A stretch of DNA of 64,000 nucleotides, from contig VTPC01005581.1 of NCBI GenBank assembly GCA_011009095.1, positions 1 to 64,000 of the forward strand. The letters are read 5' to 3'. Shown here in pieces: positions 48,392-60,332 of this stretch (position 1 is its first letter; every line of letters starts with the position of its first letter). Origin of the DNA: Ignelater luminosus. Its lineage: Eukaryota > Arthropoda > Insecta > Coleoptera > Elateridae. Below the pieces are notes generated by a model that had not been told where the DNA came from, did not search any database, and was given only the letters and a program-made list of their open reading frames with translations. Position numbers and translations under genes: made by a program.

Positions 48392-51022
48392 ATGTTTGTG
48401 AAACTGGTTTATTCTGTGACATGCTCGGTATGCTTGTTCGTGCTCGTACAGGCAGGAAGTACGTAAAGATAAAATAATATTTAATTAGGTTCTGTTGCTC
48501 TAGTTCTAATTTAAAATATACGTTTCTTTTTGAGCAAATATCTAAGGTCAACCCTGAAGTAAAATACTTTAAGATAATAAGCACTGCTTTATTTCTATAC
48601 CAACAAAAACATTTTAGAGACAAAAGTAGAAGTTGAAATTTTTGAACTTTTCATAAGTGAAAACGCAACCGAAAATTATTATTGATCAAACTTTTATGTC
48701 ATTGTCAACTTTCCACCTAGCAAGCAGGTTTTCACCTACAATAATTACAATACATACCGGGTGCTGAATCGGCAAACGCAACTTAGAAAATCCCATGCTA
48801 GTCTTGAAATGTTTAGATATTGGCTCCCCTAATTATTTTAGCACTAAACTTTATTTAGATTTTTTGAAGGGCGTTGCAAGATGATATACACTGAGTAATT
48901 TCAGCATTTTATGATAGCTCAATAAGAAGATATTTGAAGAAAGGTGTGTGCGTAATACATGTCATGTAGTGATAATCACAGATAATTAACAGAAATAGTT
49001 GATTGTGGAAATTTACAGGCCTATTTGATGTTGCAGCTGAACTATGCGTATAATATGTACCATGCACACACCTTTCTTCACATATCTTCTAATTTAGTCG
49101 TCATAAAATGCTGAAATTGCTCAGTGTATATAACCTTGCAATGTTCTTCAAAACACCTAAATAAATTTTAGTGCTGAAATAATTAGAGGAGCCAATATCT
49201 AAATATTTCGAAATTAGCATTAGATTTCCTAAGTTACATCCACCGATTCAACACCCGGTATACGAAATTAAATCGCATTTTTTAAATGTGAAAACTTTTC
49301 ACTTCAACTGTCACTTTTCGAAAGTGAAAAGCTATGTTTCTGCGTATACTACAACATACCTAAAGGGTGTAGTACTAATCATCTGATATTATTAACGTAT
49401 CTACAGATATAAGTATCTGTTACCACAAGGGCATGCAAACATTGCAAAATCGGTTTGAGTTCGTGTTTTTGGTCCTACTAATTTGGTTTATTACAGACAT
49501 AGGTTATAAATGCGTAACTCCAAATGGAGAAGTCGCCACATGTACATCATATTTTCAATGTGATGTCATTCGAAATGCTGTCGCGCAACGAGTTGAAGGA
49601 ATACAAGAATTTTACAAAAAATCTCTGTGTGGAAGAGAAGGAAACCTACCCTTAGTCTGCTGTGGATCTGTAGCAAAGGAAACTCAAATCGGTAAAGACA
49701 TTGTTTAACAAGTGGTGATGTAGAAAATAATTTCACTTAAAAATTAATCTAACGAATATTTAAGTTAAAGCAAAAAAACTTATAAAAGTACTTTTCAGAA
49801 CCACCACCATCTTGTACAACTCCAAACGGAGAACCAGCAGGCTGCATTTCACTTTCGTTATGTGCAATAATGTCCGACGCTATGCAAACACTCAACAACG
49901 ATGATGCCAAACAGTTTATTAAAGATTCCGAGTGTGGTTATAATAATGAAACACAAGAGGTCCTGGTTTGTTGTGGTTCGGAAGCTTATCCCCTCCGAAC
50001 AAACCTGCTCCCTAACAGGAGTGTTTGTGGAAATCAAACAGGTGAAATCCGTATACATGGAGGTACCGAAACTAAAATTTGGGAATTTCCTTGGATGGCA
50101 TTATTGAGATACAAATACAATGATTCTAATGAAGACGCTGGATACAATTGCGGTGGTACAGTTATCAATAACAGATACATCTTAACAGCTGCTCATTGTG
50201 TTCATCCTCATCAACCCATCTATCCGTACGATGAGATGCTCAAAAGTAGGTACTAGAAAATATATTATGTCATGTCTTGTTTCAGATATGAGATTCGACT
50301 AGGTGAATGGAAAATTTCAAGCCCAGAAGATTGTGAAGAAGGAAAGGCTCTAAATTGTGCAGATCCAGTTATTGACTTACAAATTGAAGAAAAAATTGTA
50401 CATCCACAGTATTACGCTAGGCGAGGCAACAATGACATAGCCTTGCTCCGTCTTAATAGAAATATTAAATTCAGTAGTATGTATTGCGTATAATATTTTA
50501 TAAAGAGAAATTATTTTCAAGAGATATATTGCATAAACAGACTATATCCAGCCAGTATGTTTACCAGTTAGAGAAGCATCCGATTCAAGCGTTGGTTCTA
50601 CAATGACTGTAGTTGGTTGGGGTATAATAGAAAACGGTAAACAGATGATTACGGATAGTTGCAAAGTATACAAGTAACATATAATACGCATTTCAGATAC
50701 CACTTCAGATGTCAAATTGAAATTAGAAGTACCGATAGTTTCAAGGGCCTACTGTAGTAATAAGTTACGAGATATTGGTAGTATAGACTCCACGCGAATA
50801 TGTGCAGGAGGAGAAGCAAAAAAAGGCATTTGTGGAGGAGATTCTGGAGGTCCTCTATTGCGATCATCGAACGAAAATTCAAATAATTCAAAATTAGTTA
50901 AGTGGTTTCAGGAAGGAATAGTATCGAAAGGACCTGGTTGTGGCATTCGTGGCTATCCAGCTGTGTACATCAGAGTCGCACACTATATAGACTGGATAAT
51001 TGAAAACTTAAAAGAATTTTAG
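48392..51022 (+). CDS. Two-clip-domain serine protease (gene 4), six exons, altered S1 pocket
   Basis: Exons: 48392-48458, 49497-49691, 49799-50225, 50286-50476, 50541-50636, 50697-51022. Total 1302 nt, 433 aa, no break; boundaries and phases equal gene 3. Signal peptide [21 protein letters not shown]; two six-Cys clip domains ([14 protein letters not shown] and [17 protein letters not shown]); activation site GEIR/IHGG; catalytic His in LTAAHC, Asp in NDIALLRL, Ser in GDSGGPL. The bottom of the S1 pocket is Gly (codon 50824-50826, in [12 protein letters not shown]) where genes 1 and 3 have Asp, Gln192 is Gly, and the Gly226 position is Ala (YPAVY). Trypsin-like cleavage after Arg/Lys is therefore unlikely; a small-residue or altered preference is more probable. 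Intron 1 holds a foldback MITE. Confidence 0.93.
48757..49258. mobile_element. Foldback MITE in intron 1 of gene 4, 502 bp
   Basis: The ends CCGGGTG(C/T)TGAATCGG are inverted, flanked by TA (48755-48756 and 49259-49260). Arms of about 215 bp match across most of their length (for example TTTAGCACTAAA against TTTAGTGCTGAAA, and CTTTCTTCA..TGTGTGC). No coding. It would be transcribed with intron 1 and fold into a hairpin. Confidence 0.85.
49433..49691 (+). CDS. Alternative first exon of gene 4 with its own signal peptide
   Basis: ATG 49433 reads [20 protein letters not shown] and runs in frame across the exon-2 acceptor (AG 49495-49496) into clip 1. It corresponds to 33630-33888 of gene 3. The hydrophobic core is kept although its residues have changed, which argues for use as a signal peptide. 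Confidence 0.6.
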
Positions 51023-51171
51023 AAAATCATAGCTTGTTTTGCAGTGCCGTACAAATTGACATCGACTTATTAAATATTTTTCCTGCTAATTTTCTAATGG
51101 GCTTGTAAATTTGAAAAAAAATAATTTAAGCACATATACTTTCTATAAAATGTAATTTGATGTTCTTGTGA

Positions 51172-51177
51172 AATAAA
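51172..51177 (+). terminator. Polyadenylation signal AATAAA, gene 4
   Basis: AATAAA within GTGAAATAAAAGCTAT, 150 nt after the stop, in the same context as after gene 3. Confidence 0.6.
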
Positions 51178-51358
51178 AGCTATCCTTTCCTAAATTATAT
51201 TCTAATGACTTTTTCTGTTGAACCTTTTTATATAGTCTCAATGTGTACTCATTTCACTAATTGAAATGGCTAAGAAAATCTGTATTGCCCTTATACAAAA
51301 CTTTATGTTCATCAAGGAACTATTAAGATCAGTACCGTAAAAAAATCATAATTTACTC

Positions 51359-52628
51359 TGTAACGTAAACCTGCGTTACAGTAATAATATGACTAACAAC
51401 TAGGACTAATTATGAACAGGAAAATGAATAAACCAAATGCAAAGCAACATTAAAAAATAAGAAAATAATAGCAAAAATATATGACACAAAAATTATCAAA
51501 GTAAAATATAAACGTATAAACCAGGTTATCTGTACTCACACACAGCAAATAATTTCAAGTTGTTTCAAGGCAAAAGGAAAAATTTAACACATCGGAGTAC
51601 TGCAAGAAACAAACTCCGATATCGCAAAATTAAAAAATTGAAAGGAAAATTTAATTAAATGAGAAGTCTGAAAAAGAACTTGAAATTATTTAGGTGTACT
51701 GAAATTTAATAAACAAAAAAAAAACAAATTAAAAAATTAACAATCGGATAATAATTGAAGTAATGAATCAGTCTTACCACAAGATGCAGGAAGCAGCTTT
51801 CGATCGAAATTGCTTTCTGAAAGAAAGAATTAAAGAACTGGAAACAAAATAAATAATCATCAATTACATCCGAATTATGCATTTATCAAAACTTTAAATG
51901 ATAGGACCAAAAAATAAAGGTCAACAAGAAAATTGAATTAAAGGGAGCTTTTCTTTTTCTTTTTTAAAATAAAAGATCCTTAATAAATCTGGTGAAGTTA
52001 CTCTAATTTTTATTACTAAGCAAAGATAAATTTTGTAATGGATTTAATCAAATTTAACTGAATTAAATTATTCGCTAAGAGGAGCCGGAGAAATTCTCAA
52101 ATTGGGTTGACATGTCCACTGCCAGAATAGATTCTCATAATATTCTGCGTCTGGATGACGGTGAAACTGAATTGTTCCCAGCATTCACTGCTACAGCCAG
52201 ATCCAATTAAATTTAACCCTGCTTCTTGAAAAGCACGCAGGGCAACTCGGGTGCAACTTTTATTTTTGGGAAATTACTCGCATTTTCCACAACCAAATAA
52301 AAAAACAACTGAAGACAAAAGAGACCATCGTTAGTAACAAATCCGTAAGAGATGAAAGAAAAGATAATTAACTTATCCCTTTTTTAAAAAAGGGTTTTCA
52401 AACAACAACGAGAAAACCTTCCTCGCAATTCTTAGGTGAAGATCACAACACACTCTCACGTGTCGAATCTTTCTGTCCTGCCTGCGTGTTGCATTCCCCC
52501 AGAATTTGGAAGCGTATATCAATTGTCAAAGGAACTTTAGTAAATACCGGGTGTCTCACACGGAAGAAAGGTGATATACCGTACAATTAATCATGTGGCG
52601 GGCTAATAACCACAAAAAGACCGTTACA
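51359..52628. mobile_element. Probable solo LTR, fossil, about 1.27 kb
   Basis: It starts TGTAACG with an inverted CGTTACA 15 bp on, and ends AAAAAGACCGTTACA. Outside bases are ACTC and ACTG, an LTR-type 4-bp duplication with one change. The paralogous 3' flanks of genes 2 and 3 (near 14420 and 35630) run straight through this point, so it inserted after the duplication. No coding part. The terminal design is the same as 28846-30408, but the interiors differ. Confidence 0.6.
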
Positions 52629-53574
52629 ACTGTGCTACACTGGCAACCTTTCGTTCTGCATTTTTACATGAATCGCCTCTATCATAAACCTATCAGTATT
52701 AACCACGTGATAAACCTGGAATTTAAGAAAGTCAATTAAATAATTACGGTTGTCTAGGTATGGTATTTAATTAAATTCAGTCATGTAGTCCAAAATATTT
52801 TTCTGTTTTAGTTTAACGTTTCAGAGTTATCTGCATTTTATTATTATTTTAAGATTTAAAACTTTACTACATACTGTAATTTGTTATTAAACTAAATTAA
52901 AACTAATGTGATACATTATTAAAACTAAAATATTAATAGTAAAATAATTGTTAAAACCTTAAATTAAAAATTCTTTAGCATGCTTAATGTTCTTTTGGTT
53001 CAACCTCAACGTCGAGTTTATCATTAAATGAAACACTAATGGTTGGCCCAAAAGTATAACAATATTTATTTGATTTTATGCTGAGATTTAGAACACATAA
53101 TAACGATTGCAGATATCATCAAAATGTATAGGTAAATTAATATGGATTGAGACTACATAAAATATTAACGTATTTTGTGGAGGAAGAATCTAGATAAACC
53201 GCTCAAAACTTATGATTATTAATTAACAACTTTTATTACCTAATGGTACCGCAAACATTTCATTTCTAGCAATAACCAAGCATTAAAACTAAGAAAATAT
53301 GTTATATAAGTATTTTAATTGTTCAACATTGTTATTAGGTATTCCACAAACGTCCGATTCACTCAATATAATTCACTTTAGTAACGCAAAGGTCAGAACA
53401 TTGGGTATTCTTTGGGAACTTATATATAATACGTTTGAATGTGATGTTACCTTGAACAAACACCAGAACACAATGTTTACAAAATGAATGATACTTTCAA
53501 TTAAAGCAAAAATCTTTGATCTAATGAGTTGATAGGTCCATCACATTATGAGAATGAAAGTTGTCAGTTCTATA
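52629..53574. other. Spacer downstream of gene 4
   Basis: 52680-52730 continues the duplicated 3' flank (CATAAACCTATCAGTATTAA-like). The rest is AT-rich with no gene seen. Confidence 0.45.
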
Positions 53575-55051
53575 CAGTGTATCCAGTTTAAAATGACCTA
53601 CATGAGGATATTGGAAATGGTAATAGATACAAGGTTGGTTTAAGGGTGAAAAAGTTTCTTATTTATATGCCAATTAATAATCCATGGTTACATTAACAAA
53701 TAGCTGCCCCGTTTCAAAGGTACAGAGTGAAAACCAAAAACGTGCATTTTCTAAAATCCTGATTTATTTTTTTGTTATTAAAGATAAATGTACAAAATTT
53801 TCAGAAACTAAATAGCGACTAATGGGGATTTCAAAAACGACTTCAAAAAAATGCTAGGCCTTTTAGATTTCACGTACTCGTATTAAACTTTTGTTTTTCT
53901 TATGGGCGCCGTATTGGATTTTTACATTCTTAAAATCGTCATAGAAAGAGCTTTTCAACCATGCAAACATGACTATGTTTAAAGAAGAGAAAGTAGAAGA
54001 AAATACAAAATTAAGATTTAACCATAGTAGGCCTTGAGGTTTCTAAATAATAATTTACAAACAAATGAATGAGTAAGTGAGACAGCAGATTAGATGGGGA
54101 TTTAATGTCTGGATAAGTATAATTGGTAGTTACATCGTTGGACTGTTTTTCTTTAATGAAAACCTTAATTCTGAAAGATACCTTCACCTTTTGCAAACAA
54201 ATGTAGCAGATCGTATAATGAAGCTTTACCTTGCAACCCTTCAAAATATGTTTCTTCAGCAAGATGAGGCACCTGCACACAATGCTCAAATAATTACGAA
54301 TGTTTTAAATAATGAATATCCTGACCATTGGATTGGAAATTGAGGACCAATAAGATGGCCCGCAAGGTCACCAGATATTACGCCTCTTGATTTTTTTGTA
54401 TGGAGTTATCTAAAAACTCAAGTTTATTCAGGACAGTACGAAACAGTGGATGTCGTACAACAGGCAATCATTGAAGCAGTAAACAGAATTACTCCGTTGA
54501 TGCTAAGACAGTCTTAATATTAACTAGAATTAATTTAATTAGTATTTTCACTCATTTGTTTGCAAATTATTATTTGGAAACCTCAAGGCCTACTATGGTT
54601 AAATCTTAATTTTGTATTTTCTTGTATTTTCTCTTCTTTAAACATAGTCATGTTGTGCATGGTTAAAAAGCTCTTTCTATGACGATTTTAAAAATGTAAA
54701 ACTCCAATATGGGGCCCATAGGAAAAACAAAATGTGAATACGAGTACGTAAAATCTAGAAGACCTAGCATTTTTTTGAAGTTGTTTTTGAAATCCCCATT
54801 AGTCGCTGTGTAGTTTCTGAAAATATTGTACATTTATCTCTAATAACAAATAAATAAATCAGGATTTTAGAAAATGCACTTTTTTGGTCTTCACCTTGTA
54901 CCTTTGAAACGGGGTAGATATTTGTTAATGTAACCGTGGATTATTCATTGGCATATATGGTAAATACGAAACTTTTGTCCCATTTAACCAACCTTGTATT
55001 TGTTACCGTTTCCAATATACCCATGTAGGTCATTTTAAACTGGACACACTG
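53575..55051 (+). mobile_element. Tc1/mariner-type transposon with ~490-bp inverted repeats
   Basis: The ends CAGTGT(A/G)TCCAGTTTAAAA are inverted and flanked by TA (53573-53574 and 55052-55053). Arms 53575 to about 54070 and 54550-55051 are inverted copies of nearly 500 bp. The 480-bp centre codes for the C-terminal part of a transposase. The unusually long arms suggest that the element lost its N-terminal coding half and closed around the remainder, or that long terminal repeats are native to the family. Confidence 0.88.
54077..54517 (+). pseudogene. Transposase C-terminal half (D41D spacing)
   Basis: Reads MFLQQDEAPAHNAQIITNVL (second Asp) and, after one in-frame TGA in WIGN*GPIRWPARS, PDITPLDFFVWSYLKTQVY (third Asp) to TAA. 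Forty-one positions lie between the two Asp. This protein type is common in insects, often annotated as Tc3-like transposase. The first Asp and DNA-binding domains are missing. Confidence 0.8.
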
Positions 55052-57594
55052 TATAGTTAACTCGTATGTCAGTATTTCAAGAATTAATTATTTTAGGCAA
55101 TGTTTGACTTCTCGTTGCTATGACAACGAACAACATAAAACTAAGCAAAGCCAGTTGACTGTGAGACGAAGTACTGACACCAAATAAAAAACGATCAGAA
55201 ATTGAGCTCAATAACGATTTTCTCTGTTCTGTGTGTGATTCTGTGTCAAACACAAGTTTAAACATCAGTTTATAAATTTGAGGTTATTAAATTTTAAATA
55301 TATAAAATAATTTTTAAAATGCCTTACTATTGCATATTGAACGCGTTTTTGGGGACTCCACTCTTTATTTCTGATCTAATGGTACAAATTACATAACAGT
55401 TATTCGGGTTAACCCAGCTTATTCGAAAAACAGTTACAAAACCACTAGAAAATCTTTTTTACAGCAATTTATAAAAAATATTTGTGAAAGTGATAAAAAT
55501 GACATCTAAGAAATAGAAAATATTCATGCTCATACAAATTTTACAAAGAATAATGAATAATACGCAAACAAGGCATTTATTTATACGTAGTTACCTTTAT
55601 CTAAAATTTAAACTTTAATAACCTCAAACCTAGAACCTGACGTTTATACTTGTCAAATAACCTCTACCGGGGAAAATTGTTAATGGGCCCAATTTGCCAT
55701 GGTCTTTTGATTAGTGTCGATACTTTGTGTCACAATCAACTGGTCTTGCAACTAGGTACAGCTTTGTGCATAAATAATGTCGCAAATCATTTCTTTAAGA
55801 AAGCAATTAACTAAATATACGAAATCTAATTTCATATTAATTATCCAAAGTTGTCTTATAGGCTCTTTGGGAAACGAATTTTATGTAATTAATGCTAAAT
55901 CAAATTTCGTGTATTTGATTAATCTATTCATTAAGAGAATGTAATGCGACATTATTTTACATGTACGTAACTAAGGTAAATTTTTAATTTGAATTTACTG
56001 TTTATTGCAGTTGCTAAAAATAAATGTCACAGTACTTCCTAACTGAGGAAAATCGTCCCTTTTGCAATAATATTGACTATGTAATGCTTGCGTTAGTCTA
56101 CATACACAATGCTAAAGAATGTCGTCTTTCCATCGATTCTTTGAAACGGGGCTTAATAGCCATTCTTCTACACATAAGAAATATTTACCCTTAGTTTTAG
56201 TTGCACATGCTGCTCACGTAGAAAAACCTATGAAAATACAGCACACTATATTGACCAAAATGGATTACAGAAAGTATTTATGGTACATAAGTGCTGATTT
56301 AAAGATTGTGGGAAATCTGCGTGGTTTACAACTTGAATACACGAAATATTGTTATATCATTTGTGAGTGCGACAGTTGAGCAAGATATTATCATTAGATT
56401 GTTAAACAATGGCCGCTACGGAAGCAGCATATTCATGGGCAATAGTATATTATTCAACGAGCCCATTATGTGAGAGTCGAATACCACTTTTTATCTACGA
56501 TTCTAACACTTCTGAGGAAGATCTGGAGGTGGACTCCCCTGAGAAAGGCGATGTCCAAATTCTTGAATATGTAGAAGTCAATGAAAGTAAACAATCTTCA
56601 CAAAAAGAGTTTTAGACCTGGAATGCAAGGATCCTTTGAAGACGATGTCTAAATTTTTTTTCTAACAATAAATAGTTTGAGATTATAATAATTTCTATTT
56701 TGTTTATATCTATAAATAGGCAACCGCCAGTGAATAAAATCCATAATACACTAGTGTTTTATGAGTATGATTATATCGCTATGGTTACGCGTATAACGAC
56801 TATATTATTGAAGAGTCGTACATAAAACAATTTAATCCACCCAGTACTAATTGGGTGTGACAGAATATTCTTGCTACTGTTGCAAATAAAATTAGGTTTA
56901 ATAAAAAATATCTCAAACAAAAACCAGTGCAAAAATTGGTCTATTATAATGCCAGATATAAAATCTGAAAAAGCCTCAAGCGACTTAAAATGCGCTGTTT
57001 TCATAGCAGTAACAAAGCGTTTTAGAAATATGAAAACTGTAAATAAATTGTCCGTAAACTTTTTACGGTTATCAAGCATATTTAGGTTTTCAATAAGCCT
57101 TAAAACACACTTCCTAGATTTCCATTCGTAGTTTTCTTTTCCGAGTCTTGGTGATGTTAGTAATGAGCATTAAATCGACACATTCTTTATTCAGGTCAAA
57201 CCAAGTAGGGTAATAAAATATAAAAATAAACAGAATAGTTTTGCTTAAATTTAAACAAAAGGTAATTTTGAATTCTGTGTGGTGGCCCGCATATACTTGC
57301 CCAGATTGTATTTTTTTAATGTGTAATTAACACTAGTTAACAAAAACACATAAATTGTATACTGATCTGCTAAAAATTAGACAACTTAAAAGGTTGTAAT
57401 TTGTAATTGTAAAAACTGTTAGATTTTTCTTGTTGTTTATAGCTACTTCGTTTTTTGAAGAAGCTAAAACAATAATGTCTTCTTCGTTGTTTGTTTATTG
57501 TTTTCTCGCTATCCATGAGACTATCACTGTAACATTTTTGTTCAAAACGTTTAAAAAATGCAGCATGTTAATTAACTACGTGCTCATTCTTGGC
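55052..57594. other. Spacer with unidentified short frames
   Basis: No host gene supported. A 68-codon frame at 56409-56615 (acidic Ser/Glu-rich C-terminal half) is unmatched. The overlapping frames near 56771-57131 are not convincing. Confidence 0.35.
56119..56379 (+). pseudogene. Fragment of a repeat-borne insect protein family, unassigned
   Basis: The frame includes KKYLPLVLVAHAAHVEKPMK, DYRKYLWYISADLKIVGNLR and GLQLEYTKYCYIICECDS. It resembles, from memory, a multi-copy insect/cnidarian protein with ..DLKVV..LQ.GYTKYCCFLC.WDSR. The second half of that family's signature is cut off. It is likely mobile-element debris; the class is not known to me. Confidence 0.35.
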
Positions 57595-58691
57595 AGTTGG
57601 GCGATTTTGAAAAGGGTTGGATTGTTGGAATGGTAGAAGTTGCCATAAGCACTTGCGAAATAGCCTATCTGTTAAATTGCAGCACTTTCATCATAGCTGA
57701 GTGTTAGAGGAGATATAAAGACGAACAGGAAATACCGCGCTTCCTCGACAATCAACATCCGTTTTTCCGCGACTTAGGCGATAGACAATCAGTGGCTAGC
57801 GGCTATTAGTTTTAGCCTAGAGCGTTATGGTATGGGGTGCCATTACTAATGAGAACATATTTCTTCCGGTCGTCATTGAATGTCGACCGTTACTCTGGGC
57901 AAGTGTTACAGCCAGTTGTATTACCCGATCTTGAAGATCTTCTAGATTCAATGCACCATCAAGATAATACACACCGCCAATATTGCAATGGTTATCCCGT
58001 TCTGCTGATCTGTCACCCATTAAACATGTGTAGGATAACATGGGTTACAGCATTGGTACTCTGCAAAATCCTCCCATCGCTTTAGATGAACTATAAATGG
58101 GTTTAAGAGGATTGGGATGAGACATTTTAGCGGGAAATAGATGATCTGATTTCAAGCTTACCAGGAAGAATAGCGGAATGTATTAAAAACAATGGACATC
58201 CCACAAAAATCTCTTTCCTATTAGAATGGTGCATAATTTGTACACCGCGCAAATCTACCAAGCATGAATCAAACAGTTCAATGCATTTTTTGTCATAAAA
58301 CCGTTTTTAAAATATGGTCAATCAAAGTTCTTAGAGCTGACAACGCAGCATCTTACTAAGGTTGCTGGTTGGAAAACTGCTGTTTGTCATAAACGATTTC
58401 ATAGCAACAACAACGCAAAATTGCAAACATATTCTTAAAGATTCTACAGCGAAACTTTAACAATAATAAAAAACAGATTACAGGCAAACTATAAAAAAGT
58501 AAAACAAAAATGTAACCGAATGTCTCTTTTTATTACTTAAACTACAAATAATCTTAATAAGAATTAGGAACGTTAATAACTTGATAACGAAGAAGTTTTC
58601 GTCAAGATGGTATCCGAATTTCGGTCTTGGTTTGTGATGTACAACAATGTGATGTGCTTACATATTATGCACCATTTAAAATACACCCTGT
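57595..58691 (+). mobile_element. Decayed Tc1-like transposon
   Basis: The right end is ATTTTAAATGGTGCATAATA on the minus strand preceded by the end ACAGGGTGT (ACACCCTGTA at 58682-58691). Inside are, in broken frames, QLGDFEKGWIVGMVEV (helix-turn-helix start), VMVWGAITNEN-like sequence and LSPIKHVWDNMGYSIG, the third catalytic region of Tc1 proteins. The left end was not found. Many stops and shifts; old. Confidence 0.65.
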
Positions 58692-59596
58692 ATGCAAAAA
58701 AAGAAATTTTTAATAAACTTCCGGCAACATATCAAAACTTACCATTATAATAAATTCAAAATAGCTAGAGGATTCCTAAAATCTAAGTGCTGTTGTGATG
58801 TTGATGTTTACTAATTTTGATTATACAATAGGCAAATAAAGTAACACATAAATTCAATTGTGGCGTTATTTTTTCTTTTTGAAAAAACAACGCTGGGACA
58901 GATCAATTTTATTTTATTTTTCAAAAGCATTATCAGCAAAGAATTTTTGTTTTAAATTCCAAGATGGAGGCAGGACGTTATTTTAAAATGCAAAGTGTAC
59001 TTGTGTGATACCTCAGTTTAAGATTCTCCCTGAATAGGTTATGATATCCAAGTTTCAGAAAATCCATCCACTCAAAACCAAATGGCGGTCTGTCAATGTT
59101 ATTTCTGTTTATTAGTTGTAACAACTGACCCATCCATAAATTGACAATTATCTAATTTACTTTTAATTAACAATAATTATTTGACGAGTTATTTCATGGT
59201 GACACTAGTGGAACGGAAGAAATCGAAATATTTTGACTGGCCGTCATTTAGTTTTGCGTGGATAAATTCTTCTGAAACTAAAAACTATCATTAATGAAAG
59301 CTTCAAAACAAAGTACCACACAAGCATTCTTTGTATTTAGATTTTTTTCTTCAAAATGGTGTCCTGCCGTCATCTTAAATATTGTATCTTTGCACATATG
59401 TAGTGCTTCTGAGAAGAAATGAAAATTTGTCTGTTCCAGCAATTGTTTGAGAAAGTAAACAGCTCCATAAATGAATTTATGCATTATTTTTTACTTTTTA
59501 CTAATGTAAGTGTGTTTGTGATTATACTTTGTTTATACGTTAGTACTTTGAACATATCCACTGTATTACAGGTTATGGAAATAAAAGTTTTTATTA
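58692..59596. other. Spacer, possible weak inverted repeat
   Basis: AAGATGGAGGCAGGACG (about 58961) and, inverted, AAGATGACGGCAGGACA (about 59355-59375) hint at a decayed MITE, but the ends cannot be placed. No gene seen. Confidence 0.35.
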
Positions 59597-60332
59597 TATT
59601 CTAGGAGCTAATATCACCAGCTCAAGGCAACTACTAACATCATGTCGATTGTGTTGGTAGAAAATATAGGTGAAAAGAAGTTATATGGCCTAATGTGAGT
59701 CCCAGGCAGTTGGCCATTTTGGGACTACAGGCCCACCTCATACCGAGTAATTTTAGCAAACGCTAACATCTTGCTTATCATGTCAGTTTATAGTTGATAG
59801 TTCATCATATATGCACCGTGTAAAGTTGACATGATTTTCCACCGGGTCTCTAGATGGGCGCAGGGGTTATAATACCATGTAAAAATTTAGCATGTGCTAA
59901 CAGTTTAAAACCTGATAAAACTTGTCCAATCTTTGCTAAAAATAATAAAAATTTAGTCGACATGATTTTCTAGTGGGGCCAAAAAATGTTATCAGCCACT
60001 TATTCGCCAAAAAGTCGAGCAGACTATCGCAAATGGCGCATAACATGTTCTTCAAAATAAAAGATCGTGTCGTTGGCTAAATACGCATTAGAAAGCATAA
60101 AAAAGCATAAAATTTCATAGACATGATTTACTCCTTTTTTAGGGGGTAAACATAAAATAATTATTAATTTGCTAGACTTTTTGGTCAATAAGTGGCTGAT
60201 AATATTTTTTGGGCTCGCTAGAAAATTATGTCGACTAAATTTTTATTATTTTTAACAAAGATTGAACAAATTGCATCAGGTTTTAAACTGTTGGCACATG
60301 CTAAATTTTTTCATTGTATCATGACACCTGCG

